A stretch of 64,000 nt of DNA from Pictodentalium vernedei (Eukaryota > Mollusca > Scaphopoda > Dentaliida > Dentaliidae), in the NCBI GenBank assembly GCA_031216915.1, contig CM062296.1, positions 792,748,823 through 792,812,822 of the forward strand, given 5' to 3'. Position numbers and translations under genes: made by a program. Positions 11,420 through 22,175 of the stretch are shown piece after piece (positions within the stretch are counted from its first letter, which is position 1; the number at the start of each line of letters is the position of its first letter). The notes under the pieces were generated by a model. The model ran no database searches. It was not told the origin of the DNA and saw only the letters and a program-made list of their open reading frames with translations.

Positions 11420-11850
11420 CAGAATGCGACTTTACCTTCTGGAGAGATGCACTAGAACATGGAGATGGGCAAGTGAGAGCTTAGCTGATGACAATGTGGT
11501 GAGGTATCACCGGTATGCCTGTGGCTCATTAATGATGTGAAGAGCTGTCAGTTTGGATGGACGCACAGACCACTTATCCAGGATAGGAATCTGAATGGAA
11601 AGTGGTATGTAAGAGCAGTTAGCACCGACTTCATCCCGATGGATGATAATGCCAGACTCCATCGGGCCAAATTTGTTACTGATTACGTGGAGGGTGGAAG
11701 GAACTGAGTTCATAAATTGGCTAGCATGAACACACGATCAGTTCTCTTCTCTATGACATGGCACCAAACTACCTCGGAGTTCCTCCCACCTAACATAATA
11801 TTCTCCAAGAACTCGGACAAGGCTTTGTTGGTGAGCAGGACAAACTGTTA
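11420..11850 (+). pseudogene. Tc1/mariner transposase relic (catalytic domain)
   Basis: Read on the plus strand, pieces of a mariner-like transposase catalytic domain survive: a 'TRTW..ASESLADDNVV'-like stretch near 11450-11500, 'AVSLDGRTD' near 11540-11570, and 'DFIPMDDNARLHRAKFVTDY' near 11628-11690. That last piece contains the second catalytic aspartate (the QDNARPH motif of the family). The part downstream, where the third acidic residue should be, is too decayed to read. Terminal repeats were not identified. A MITE copy ends at 11302 just upstream. Confidence 0.72.
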
Positions 11851-12099
11851 TAACAGACCTTCGGAAATTGGACTAAGAATGGGGATATGCTGTCAGAAAA
11901 ATATTGAAGGCAACAGGGGCACATACTGCTCACTAAAACTGCTTTTCTGGATATGAAAAAAAATCGTTTTTGGTAAACTGAGTCATTCAGTGGCCCGTTT
12001 AAACTCCCTAGAAAAGGTGTTTCATGCCTTTACACATTTCCTTCACATTACTAGTATGTTAGGGGCTTTTGAGTTAAAGGTTGCAGGAGGGACAGCCGG

Positions 12100-12240
12100 A
12101 GGGAAGTGACGTCATACTAACCGCCTAAGCGGCCATGTTGTCACAGTGATATGTGGTCTTAGTGCGCATGCGCAGCGCGTGTTGTTATGGTGAAACCTGT
12201 TTCCGTCTTGCATTTGTATAATTGAGGCCGCCATCTTAGT
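12100..12240. promoter_or_regulatory. Promoter-like cluster: CRE, NRF1 and YY1 motifs
   Basis: Within 131 bp lie TGACGTCA (12107-12114, the full CREB/ATF octamer), TGCGCATGCGCA (12163-12174, a perfect palindromic NRF1 site) and GCCGCCATCTT (12227-12237, the YY1 consensus on the minus strand). This trio is typical of housekeeping promoters in animals. The segment is GC-richer than its surroundings and is in the middle of a minus-strand intron with no visible exon next to it. YY1 orientation would fit transcription toward lower coordinates, the same sense as the SLC22 gene. Could be an alternative promoter, a non-coding RNA promoter or an element-borne promoter. Confidence 0.5.
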
Positions 12241-12439
12241 TTCTGTGGTAGCACGTGTTTGCTATGTGACCCAAAACTCTCTAATTGTGTACAAAGAAAG
12301 CCTCTGTGATTCCTAAAGCCAAGAATCTACCGAGAAGTTACTGATAAGTCATTGCTCGAACGACTCGAATCCCATCGAGCAAATGAGCTATAGAGCAACT
12401 GCTCGATCGAGTGACACTACATACTGCTCTAAGACTAAT

Positions 12440-12828
12440 TTCGGAAAAAGGGATTCCATGGCCTCGGACGTTTTTCAAAAAGGGATTCCATAGGGATTCC
12501 GTAGGTGGGATTCTAACAGTTTATACAATACCTAGGCCTAGTGCAAGCTAGGAATATAAGAAATTGTGTGTTGATCGTACCGAGATGTGCTTATGTGTTA
12601 ATACACATTGTGTCACAATGTGTACACATTACAGAGAGCACATAGGCACGTCTTGAATATGCCGATATGTGCCTTTGTGCTTATGCACAATATGACACTT
12701 TGTGCACTAGCACAAAGGCACATGCGATGAAAAAGGGTTTCTAGAAGTGTAGTTGGATACAAGAAAGGGATTCCATGGAACGTGAGTCTGATGACTCGTG
12801 GAATGTGATTGTGGGCCACTACATATTG
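12440..12828. repeat. Additional diverged copy of the foldback arm sequence
   Basis: 'gggattccatggcctcggac', 'gtttttcaaaaagggattcc', 'gcacataggcacgtcttgaa' and 'gtgcctttgtgcttatgcac' repeat the arm elements in direct orientation, suggesting tandem duplication of the end. Confidence 0.5.
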
Positions 12829-13384
12829 TGTCACAATGTGAACACATTAAAGATAGCACATAGGCACATCTTAGATGTGCCTATATGTGCTTATGAACTA
12901 ATGCACAATGTGTCACGATGTGCACTCATTACATGCAGCACGTAGGCGCATACGACGAAAAGGGAATTCCATGACCACAGACGTTTTCCAAAAAGGGATT
13001 CCGTAAGTTGGATCCTATCCGACTCCATGAAATGGGATTCCGTGATTTTACATAAACACTCGATGGTGTAAGAAAGGATTGACAACACTCAATGGAAATG
13101 TAATTACATGAACCTGAACAAACGAAACATCAACAAACTTACAACCGGGCAATACAGAACAACAAAACATCACACCCATGCTACAAATCGGAGTGAACGA
13201 AGCTAATGGGAGGATTGGTGTCAGCAGAATGAAGAGAGCGACATTTCGCAGTTGATCATCTGTGACACTTTTTACGCATGCTGGAATGAGACCAAATCAA
13301 GACATAATAACTGGAATGCACAATGTTGCTGTATAATACCTATTTCTTTCTCTTTCTTTTGTTGATCTTTCTTTCTCTTGTTCT

Positions 13385-13440
13385 TCTGTAATTCTCAGGG
13401 AAAGGCAGGAAGACAGCCAACCTGGCTATGCCTTCCCCCG
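13385..13440 (+). repeat. Fragment sharing the 'gacagccaacctggctatgcc' core
   Basis: 'gaagacagccaacctggcta' and 'tgccttcccccgccag' match the repeat at 50600-50850 (reverse) and 24486-24550. Confidence 0.45.
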
Positions 13441-13524
13441 CCAGTATACAATGCATTAATTATTGGGATTATTGTACTTATATGTACTATATGCAATATT
13501 TCTTTTTGTTGAAATTTCAATATG

Positions 13525-13775
13525 TTAACCCTTTACTCAACGTAACGGCCCAAACCGGCCAGCACTATTCTTAAAAAATTGCCATTTAATTTTCATTATT
13601 TTTTCATTTTTTGTCTCAAAACATAAGTTAGGACCCCTCATTGGAACGAGCTCTTTGAGCTCGTTCCAATGAGGGGTCCTAACTTATGTTTTGAGACAAA
13701 AAATGAAAACAAATTAGTTATTCAAGAATTATATTTGCAAGTGTCGCCTGCTTTTCATGTTAGGTAAAGGGTTAA
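13525..13775. mobile_element. TTAA-flanked palindromic MITE, family A, complete
   Basis: Exact TTAA at 13525-13528 and 13772-13775. The centre is a long perfect palindrome around 'gagctctttgagctc' (13625-13705), able to form a hairpin of more than 35 bp per arm. No coding sequence. The CCCTTTAC... terminal repeat and TTAA target are piggyBac-like. Confidence 0.85.
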
Positions 13776-14816
13776 CTACATTTACTATATGTATACATTG
13801 TTATATTTTAGTATACTGGCAAATAAAAATAACAATATCGAAGACTGCAGAGAACGGAGGGCGACTAAGGCTGAACTGACCCAATGAAGCTGGCGATCGA
13901 ATTGCACATGGCGAAGTGAACTGAACACAACCAACATCGAGGAGAACTAACACCAATGTTGAATTGTGAATAAAGATCCAACACAAGCAGGTGAACAAAA
14001 TATTGGACTAAATAATGTATATAATATCAACTTTGAATTAAATAAAGTTCTGAATTATAACCCTAATGAAAATATAACACAGTGTTAACGCACTTGAACT
14101 ATTTTTACCGAAATGAACGAAGTTTGACTGAATGAACTCTGTTTTCGAACTACAATCCTAATGAAAATATAGCATAATATTACACCCTTTGAACTAAATT
14201 CTTTGAATGGGAAAGGGGAATACCCTCCAGTGTTTATATCAAATCACGGAATCTCATTTCATGGAGTCGGCTAGTAATTCCACTTACGGAATCCCTTTTG
14301 GAAAACGTCTGCGATAATGGAATCCCTTTTTCGTCGCATGTGCCTATATGCTGCATGTCATGTGTACTCATTGTGACACATTGTGCATTAGCACATATCG
14401 GCACATCCCAAATGTGCCTATGTGTTACCTGTAACATGGTCACACTGTAAATAGGCGCATTTTGGATGTGCCGATTGTCAGCCTTAGCTGTGTTCGATCT
14501 GTTCAGTTCGGTCCAACTGGTTCATCTTCGTTCTCTGCAGTCTTCGATTACTTCGTTCTCGCCGTTTTGTAGTAACTTTTTCTTCCACTGGGCCCAAAGG
14601 TATGAAGTCATATATCTGTGGAAACTAAATATAATTTAGCAATAAACGGGCGAGTGAGCAAGCATCTGCCAAGTGTACCCCCGTGTACCCTTTTTATCAA
14701 AGTCAAAACTCTGTTGAAAAATTTGGGACACCCATGATATTGTTAATGGTTGGAGAGTCTTTTCATAATATTAGTTGGTATCACCTTGGTAAATTATTCT
14801 GTAGTTACGTGTTTAC

Positions 14817-15043
14817 CTGTTCGATTAAACATCACAGGAAATATCGTCGCAATACAAGCGGCACCGCCAAAAATCATCAGCGAAGCGTGCAATGCTTTCC
14901 TTCCAATTCGATTTGCCATCAACATGACGACAATGTACCCCGGAATCTCTATGGTAACGGACGTCAACATATTGACATATAGATCTCCACCTAGATTACC
15001 GGAGTTCAGCGTCAAACCATAATATACCAGAACAACGCCTATC
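14817..15043 (-). CDS. SLC22-type transporter, exon for TM7 to TM9
   Basis: A 227-nt exon coding IGVVLVYYGLTLNSGNLGGDLY (TM7 and loop), then VTIEIPGYIVVMLMANRIGRK, which is TM8 plus the second major-facilitator basic loop (N-R-I-G-R-K). TM9 follows (HASLMIFGGAACIATIFPV). 'LNSGNLGGDLYVN' and 'EIPGY' are strong SLC22 family signatures. The acceptor is ttatattcacag and the donor is acag|gtaaac. The exon starts by completing TGG (Trp) and leaves one base. It lies 11.7 kb downstream of the previous exon. Confidence 0.92.
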
Positions 15044-15303
15044 CTGTGAATATAAAGGAATTCGTATCATTCTTAGCCTCGTGAACATACATCTTCAACC
15101 TACAGGTCAAGACGCATCACCATTTCGCATCTTTCCACCGCTCACAAAACTTTAGTTAATTTGTATGCAATAAATCGCATTGGTAATACATTTCTATGTA
15201 ACGTTTTAAAACACTGGGTGCCGACAGGGGCGTTGCAAAGATGGCCGATTGAGGGAATGTAAACACAATTTGTCCCGACTGTCTTGACGCATGTCCAGAC
15301 TGA

Positions 15304-15375
15304 AGAACTATATCAACTACGTTACCAAGACATGCCATCCCCGAAGGCATGTCTTTATGATGCAGTTGGAATATT
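15304..15375. repeat. 69-bp hairpin repeat, copy 3
   Basis: Contains 'caagacatgccatccccgaa', 'ggcatgtctttatgatgcag' and 'ttggaatatt', the same palindromic layout as 271-339. Confidence 0.6.
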
Positions 15376-15477
15376 TGGCAACTAGAGTTCAACCAAAAAT
15401 GGCCGCTGACCGATCGATTACTGGTTATTTTAGCTCACAATCGGCCGATACCGACTGTAATGCCGATCACTATTAGA

Positions 15478-15605
15478 CAAGTCGAGGCTCGCAAAGAACT
15501 AGATTAAATTGAACATATTTTACAGAGTTTACAGTCCGCTTACTACTTGATAAGTCGAGTCTCGAAAGAACTACATTAAATTGAAGATATTTCACAGTGT
15601 TAATC
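15478..15605. repeat. Two direct copies of a ~60-bp unit
   Basis: 'caagtcgaggctcgcaaaga' and 'taagtcgagtctcgaaagaa', each followed by 'actagattaaattgaacata'-type sequence, lie about 72 bp apart. Confidence 0.6.
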
Positions 15606-16513
15606 TCCATTAAACCGGGTCCAGTAAAATTACCAATCGTGCACACTTGGGCGGTAAATGCAACCTTCACTTTTCCGCTATGAACTGGCGATTGCCGCAA
15701 GTACGCTCAATTGTAAGTTTTACATGTTGTTTAACTTGTATATCCCATAAAGGGGCGTCTAGAGAGATTAAGAATACACTTTGTGGTGATTTTAAAATTT
15801 ATTGAATGGTATCATTGACATCATTTTACATTAATAATTGATCAATTGCAGAAGATAATAAAATGCGGTTTATGAATCATCACAAGATGCTTGGCAGCAA
15901 TCGGTTGAACCGATGTTCCAGGAGTCATTGTCGTTGTCATCCGATTGCCCACAATCGGTCGATTGTGGTGACCGGTTCCGATGATCGGTTGAACGCTATT
16001 GATAACGGGAATTATATTTAAAAATGTGTTTGTCTTCTGACTGGCCAGAATGCCTAGGACAAATAACCATGGCAAAGGAGGGCGCATCCAACATCCAAGG
16101 TATATGAAATCGTACAACATCCAAGGTTTAAGAGCACGCGAAACATCGGGGGTATATAGTTTAAATGGAATGTTTTCGCTTCCGTTGGCCTCGATATAAA
16201 AATCGAACCAGAAAAGTCATAAATATCATCAGCTTTCTGACAAATCGATCATATTTTGCTGTTATAAATTAAATAGTTTAATAATTAAATCAAACAACTT
16301 GAGAAAAATAAGATAAGAGCGAATCTGTTAACAAAAAAAATGTTTACATGTATCCTTAACGACCCATGGGTTGTAACTCTATTTGTTGTCTTCGGCGTTT
16401 GTAAAAACAAAGCAATTATTCACGAATATGGTCCAACTGATTACGGAGCGTGAGAAACGCGTCCACAAATTTATTTCCGCTATGTTTCTATTGTGTTTCA
16501 AACGGTACAAAAA

Positions 16514-16653
16514 CGTTATCTCCGCCGACTTGTAGGGCATGTGGAGATTTAATACCTGGATGTCTAATTTAAACACCTCGCCTGTGGCTCGGTGTTTAAA
16601 AGCCGACATCCAGGTATTAAATCTCCATATACCATACATCTTAGGGAGATAAC
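16514..16653. repeat. 140-bp hairpin element
   Basis: gttatctcc at the left and ggagataac at the right; arms share 'ggagatttaatacctggatg' and its complement with a short loop around 'cgcctgtggctcgg'. MITE-like, one copy seen. Confidence 0.65.
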
Positions 16654-17459
16654 TTATAGTAGTAGTCGTGGTGCATGAGCTTCCCAACTTATTTAAGTAG
16701 CAGGTACCGGGCTCAAAATCGGCCACAGAATTCCATTTGTGTGAGACCGACGGCTTGTGGGACATGAGTCCAAGAAGCAACAGAAGCCCGCAAGAAAGTA
16801 CAAGACTACCAGCAAGAGCGAATCGACATATATGGCTCCAATCTGGGTGGAAATGTCCCCACTGGAAAATTATTGGGAGTGGGGGATGTCACCCTTCCCC
16901 TATATTTACGCCCTTAGGTACCGAGACGGAAGTACCACGGAACTAGAGTTCCCCTTTCCGTCACTTGAAGAAAAGTATCTTTGCAAATAGAGCAGTTTGT
17001 CAACATTTCACGATCAATTTTAAAGGCATTGCCTCGTCAAAACATTATTGTTAATTGCCTTGCTACAAGGGTTCAAACTAATTTTGTATTGTTTGCTGAA
17101 TGGTTTTCTATGAAATCTAATAAAACTAGGTAAAATAACAGTAAGGTAAATGGAGAGTGGGGGGGGGGGGGGTCTAGATTTGTCGGGTTCTATTGTTTTC
17201 AAAGTAGGAGTCAGAGATGCATGTTGATTGTTAAAACAGCATTTGTTGTGTCAGTTTAAGACGGATTACTGTTATAGTCTAGTTCTAATAAGTGCAATAC
17301 ATTATTCGAAGAAACTTCATTAATGATGAATATACAGACTTAAGGCCATAAAAACCCAATACCTAGATTATCATCGGAATTTATTTTAAATTGGGACGCA
17401 AGGGAGGATTTTATTTTTTATTAGTCTGTGTGAAACACAGACTATTGTTTTTGTACGGT

Positions 17460-17518
17460 TTCTTTTTCTTTCTTTTTTTTCTTCTTCTTCTTCTTCTTCT
17501 TCTTCTTCTTCTTCTCCT
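17460..17518. repeat. (CTT)n microsatellite
   Basis: A pyrimidine run of tttcttt followed by about eleven cttcttctt units. It produces spurious poly-Leu/poly-Lys open frames. Confidence 0.9.
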
Positions 17519-17879
17519 GTCTTCTGTCTTCTATGCACTTCCTTGTCCTCACGATAACTCTAAAACGAATTGTCCTATCTCGCTGATTTTTGGCATTCTG
17601 GTAGACATTCACAACTTCTCGGCCACCAATGTTTTTCAGGTCGCTAGGGACATTGAGTATGGCCCAGTAGGCCACAGGGCTTTCACAGCCTCCAATTTCC
17701 TGATACTGTAAATTCTCCCCAAGTAAAACGATGCTATGTTCATACTGGAGACTATGTAAACACCAGTGGAGTAAGCTGTCAAAATGAAATCTGACCTTGT
17801 CATCATAATGGGGGGATGTTAGTTCCTGAAACTAAGTTGAGAGAAACCCTTTGCCTTGCAAGGAAATAAATTGTAAATT

Positions 17880-18650
17880 ATTCAGTTCACTTCTTTTAAC
17901 CCTCTCCAGACTTCTATGTGGACTGCACATATTTTATTTCAGGCAGAATAAAGTTAACCCTTTCCATAAAACTGCACTGAATAACTGTTGAAACCTAGCT
18001 TATTCAGTTCAATGTTTTTAACCCTATCAAGACTTCAATGTGGATTGCACATATTTTATTTCAGGCAGAATAAAGTTAACCCTTTCCATAAAACTGCACT
18101 GAATAATTGTAAAATTTGCTGAAACCTTTCTTATTCAGTTCAATGCTTTTAACCCTCTCAAGACTTCAATGTGGATTGTACATATTTTATTTCGGGCAGA
18201 ATAAAGTTAACCCTTTCCATAAAACTGCACTGAATAATCGTAAAATTTGTTGAAACCTTTCTTATTCAGTTCAATGCTTTTAACCCTCTCAAGACTTCAA
18301 TGTGGATTGCTCATTTTTTTTCAGGCAGAATAAAGTTAACCGTTTCCATAAAACTGCACTGAATAATTGTAAAATTAGTTGAAACCTGTCGTATTCAGTT
18401 CAATGCTTTTAACCCTCTCAAGACTTCAATGTGAAATGCACATATTTTATTTCAGGAAGAAGAAATGTAAACCCTTTCCATAAAACTGCACTGAATAAAT
18501 GTAAAAATTGTTGAAACCTATCTTATTCAGTTCAATGCTTTTAACCCTCTCAATACTTCAATGTGGATTGCGCATATTTTATTTCAGGCAGAATAAAGTT
18601 AACCCTCTCCATAAAACTGCACTGAATAATTGTTGAAACTTATCACAAAA
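17880..18650. repeat. Tandem array, about six ~130-bp units
   Basis: Units start 'cagttcaatgcttttaaccc' at 17883, 18005, 18136, 18267, 18396 and 18528 (steps 122, 131, 131, 129, 132). Each contains 'gcacatattttatttcaggc' and 'agttaaccctttccataaaa'. The TTAACCCT strings resemble the ends of the TTAA-type MITEs, but no unit shows both ends. Confidence 0.85.
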
Positions 18651-18968
18651 CTGTCAGGATGCCGGTAACAATGCAATACTGACATGGTCGACTGTACTGT
18701 TAACTGTGTTAGTGCTATGGCTGTTTAAAACTCATTTGTTAGAGGAGTTCTATAGTCTTTCACTCGGTCTCACCGAGAGTGCAGAAACCTTTGGTGCCAA
18801 AGTGCCATTAAGAGAATGTCTCTGATTTGTGCCGTTCCATCCCTCTGGAGTGCAATAGCAGGTACTGTCAGCTGAGAAACTAAATGTTTTTCGCTTTATT
18901 TTCTTAACATTTAATTCTATGTGGAATGGGACACCTTTTCAGTGTGCCTTCCAAAGTAAGGGATTCTT

Positions 18969-19097
18969 AACCCGTTAGCCAACATAACGGCGAAAATCGG
19001 TCAACATTATTCGCAGAAACGTCTATTCAGTTTTAATTACCTTTTCATTTTTGCTTGAAAAACATAGCTTATGTCCCTTTATTGGATTGAGCTTATT
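18969..19097. mobile_element. TTAA-type MITE, family A, truncated
   Basis: Starts 'ttaacccgttagccaacata', has 'cggtcaacattattcgcag' and 'cattggattgagct'-like core remnants, then stops at the SINE target duplication at 19098. Confidence 0.6.
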
Positions 19098-19110
19098 ATT
19101 TAGAGGATTA

Positions 19111-19434
19111 TTTATTCATTGGTGTTTAATGTCACATATTTCTGCACAGTGGCTAATCATGACCACGACAGTTTTTCAGGTGGAGGAAATCGGAGTACCC
19201 GGGAAGAACCACCGGGCAACAACGAGCAACTGTCCGATCCCCCACATACTAACTCCACACAAGCAGGGTTAGCATTGGTTGAAGACGGGTGCACCATCGA
19301 TGTGCAGTACACTTTAGTACACAGCGCCACCATGCACCCATGTGGGCTATGGGGTGAAGTGTCTTGCTCAAGGACAGAGTGCAGACCTCACGCATTACAG
19401 CCTGCACCTCTGCCAACTGCGCCACTGCGCCCCC
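19111..19434 (-). mobile_element. tRNA-headed SINE with 13-bp target duplication
   Basis: Minus-oriented copy; the tail is the ttatttattcattggtg run and the head ends '...gcgccactgcgcccc'. The flanks atttagaggatta (19098-19110) and atttaaaggatta (19435-19447) agree at 12 of 13 positions. It inserted just downstream of a truncated TTAA-type MITE (18969-19097). Confidence 0.82.
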
Positions 19435-20813
19435 ATTTAAAGGATTAAAATGGAGTATTTAAAGGGAATATTTTAACCCTCTAAAGATTTTAATATGGGG
19501 GCATTATTCAGAAAGACTGGGAAATGCATTTTATTACACCTTAATGCATTTCTAAAGTTTATGAATGTATTTCATCACTCAAATTAGTGGGCAGAGGCAA
19601 AAATGTCTATTTTTGATTCCTGTATCAAACCCCTTGAATGCTGGTCACATATGTGCCCTTTCTGGTTTCTTATAAAAATGTTCTGAAATAAGCCTCCATG
19701 AATTCTCTTTCTTTATAGTTTATTCCTGATACTTTAACCCTTTTCACACAGACTTGAATTTACTGGTGGCAGTAAATTCTGTTTCTCTAGTTATTTATTT
19801 GTTTTTGCCTTGTTTCAATATATGAGAAAGTGCCTGGCACTCATCCATGAACTGTAACAAGTCATATCCATACAGACAAAATACCTATATGATATGAAGC
19901 ACGTGAATAGAATGTCAATCCTTTAAGTTGTGTTACCTCCACCCCAGAATACAGCGCAAACTAACTTCATGTGGTAATGAAGTAATAGTAATTAGTAAAT
20001 AGTAAATATTGGTAGCAGAACAATGTTCGTTTATTTAAAACAAACTATAGTTACACTTTCTTTGAGCTGTGGGAAAACCAAGAAATATTGAAGTCAGGCA
20101 GTCGGCATATCGAGACATAACCAGATAAATATCGTATCTTTATTAATGAGGTGATATATATAGATTATCAAAACAATGAAATGATCTGATGTTCTGTATC
20201 GCATCCCGTTGAGGACCTTCACCAAGTAATAGCTCACTCGTCGTCGTAGTCGGTGTGTCCGAGGAGTGCCACGCCATAGAATAGAGAAAAAAATGGAGAC
20301 TGCAATTGCTTGGTTTGAATAGGCAAAATTGTAACGCCGGTGGCAAGGTCCACGCCATGTTTTAACCACGCAAAAATGGCAGTGAACAACACAAATGCAA
20401 GGGCTGTTCAAACAAAGTGTTCGACAATTCGTGTCTGAGTTGTCAATGAAATTTCAGCAATATCCCATCAAAACCCCTGAAGTTGCTTGAATTTACATAC
20501 ATGTAGTGGGATCTGATGACTGGATTCGCATATCAAAATGCCCAAATCGTAATCATTGTCTGTCATTTAAACCTTATATTCCCTATATCTTATCACTATT
20601 GGAAAGCTCAAATGAACATTGCTAATCCAATGTTTTAAAACATCATACACCTTGTGCGGATTTCAGACTTTCCTTCGTATTTAGAGGGAAGTTGTACGTC
20701 GAATTACCACACAAAATTGCGTGTGCATATAAATGCATAAAACAATACAGACGCCACAATGACCGACACATTACTTACAGGTTACAGAAAAAAACTCACA
20801 ACAGACGAAGATC

Positions 20814-21345
20814 TCCCAGGACAAAACCCTTTTATTGTTGAAACTATAAGTTGAGAGGTGGACAAAACCCACAGTTTATATTTTTTATTATTATTTCATT
20901 CACTTTTTTCAATTAATTAATTTTTCTTTTTTCATTTATTTGTTTATTTGTCAGTCATATATTTCTTTTTAATTTCAACATATCTATTTAATTTCCTTTT
21001 ATTCCTTCTTTTTCTTTTTCGTTTATTTGTTTACTTATTACTCATTTTTTTGTAATATCAATAAATTCAGTTTATTTTTGGGTGGTGTTGGAGAGGGGGA
21101 GGGGGGAGTGTTGATCCAATATAACATATAAAATATACAGTGCATCTTTCTCGCACTTCATTTTTCGACAAATGAGATTCTAAAGGGCTTGGGGTGGGGA
21201 TGCTCCTATGTCAACCTTGTATGAGCCTACATAATCATGCATAAAATCCCTAAAAGTGTTTGACGTTCTCATACTGATATTTCTTGAGTTATTTTGCTAC
21301 AGTTATTCCAAGCAAGGCAAAGTACCGCCGGTACCAACACAACCG
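20814..21345 (+). repeat. 0.53-kb duplicated segment, copy 1
   Basis: Starts tcccaggacaaaaccctttt and ends 'ggtaccaacacaaccg'. It is a near-identical direct copy of 21651-22175, including the AT-rich 'ttcatttatttgtttatttgtcagtc' area and the 'gtgttgatccaatataacat' block. Confidence 0.85.
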
Positions 21346-21520
21346 ATTTTTCAATACATTTGATGTCAATGGTATGAAATAGTTTCATCCCTAAAATTTC
21401 TTGAACACGATCAAACCTAGCATGTTGGATTTATTTCGTGTATGCTAAGAGTGTGTATCAAACCGAAAACGGTATTGAATTGTTGGATGCAGAAGATCAG
21501 TCTAACCATGGGAAAAATTC
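21342..21520 (+). pseudogene. Fossil fragment of the Polinton-like element (polymerase-upstream region)
   Basis: Shares 'tttgatgtcaatggtatgaa', 'atagtttcatccctaaaat', 'gttggatttatttcgt' and 'gtattgaattgttggatgca' with the minus-strand element copy at about 55900-56060 and the plus copy near 48270-48360. It is a small decayed scrap of the same fossil family, lying exactly between the two copies of the 0.53-kb duplication. Confidence 0.75.
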
Positions 21521-21650
21521 AAATCAATAAAAATGGCCGAAGTTATTAAAAGTTTGTTGATTTTAACATTTAACGTTATTTAACTCGTTAACGCAGAATT
21601 ATTTAACACGTTAGCGTGTTAAGGAAAATTTTAACTCCTCCCAGCCCAAC

Positions 21651-22175
21651 TCCCAGAACAAAACCTTTTTTTGTTGAAACTAAAGTTGAAAGGTGGAAAA
21701 AACCCACAGTTTATATTTTTTATTATTATTTCATTCACCTTCTTCAAATAATTTATTTTTCTTTTTTCATTTATTTGTTTATTTGTCAGTCATATATTTC
21801 TTTTTAATTTCAATATATCTATTTAATTTCCCTTTTTTACTTCTTTTTCTTTTTCGTTTATTTGTTTACTTATTACTCCTTTCTTTAATATCAATAAATT
21901 CAGTCTATTTCTGGGTGGTGATGGAGAAGGGGGAGGGAGTGTTGATCCAATATAACATATAAAATATACAGCGCATTTTTCTAGCATTTCATTTTTCGAC
22001 AAATGGGATTGCAGAGTACTTGGGGTGGGTATGCTCCTATGTCAACCTTGTATGAGCCTACATAATCATGCATAAAATCCCTAAAAGTGTTTGACGTTCT
22101 CATACTGATATTTCTTGAGTTATTTTGCTACAGTTATTCCAAGCAAGGCAAAGTACCGCCGGTACCAACACAACC
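21651..22175 (+). repeat. 0.53-kb duplicated segment, copy 2
   Basis: Direct copy of 20814-21345, with small differences. The two copies are separated by 305 bp that include a Polinton-like fragment (21342-21520) and 'cgttaacgcagaattattta', 'acacgttagcgtgtt'. Confidence 0.85.

Larger units (their letters stand above)
12829..14470. mobile_element. Foldback-like element with long inverted arms, MITE inside
   Basis: Left arm 12829-13070 and right arm 14222-14470 are inverted copies: 'gtgtcacaatgtgaacacat', 'ggcacatcttagatgtgcc' and 'gacgttttccaaaaaggga' on the left, and their complements on the right, ending 'catttcatggagtcgg'. The 1.15-kb middle contains a complete TTAA-type MITE (13525-13775) and a second exact 20-bp inverted pair (13837-13856 and 14529-14548). 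Each arm itself contains smaller palindromes built on 'gcacataggcacat'. No transposase seen. Confidence 0.55.
1136..14816 (-). other. SLC22 intron, 13.7 kb, dense with repeats
   Basis: Intron between the TM7-9 and TM10 exons. Contents described separately: paired inverted repeats, MITEs, SINEs, a LINE tail, a Tc1/mariner relic, a CRE/NRF1/YY1 cluster and a foldback-like block. In the parts between listed items (for example 2160-2720, 5580-6380, 7630-8140, 8540-10700, 10780-11060) I see low-complexity and short hairpin sequence but nothing I can name. Confidence 0.6.

Noticed and set aside
17391-17711. 106-residue open frame with Leu/Ser runs
   Set aside because: It is made by a (CTT)n microsatellite.
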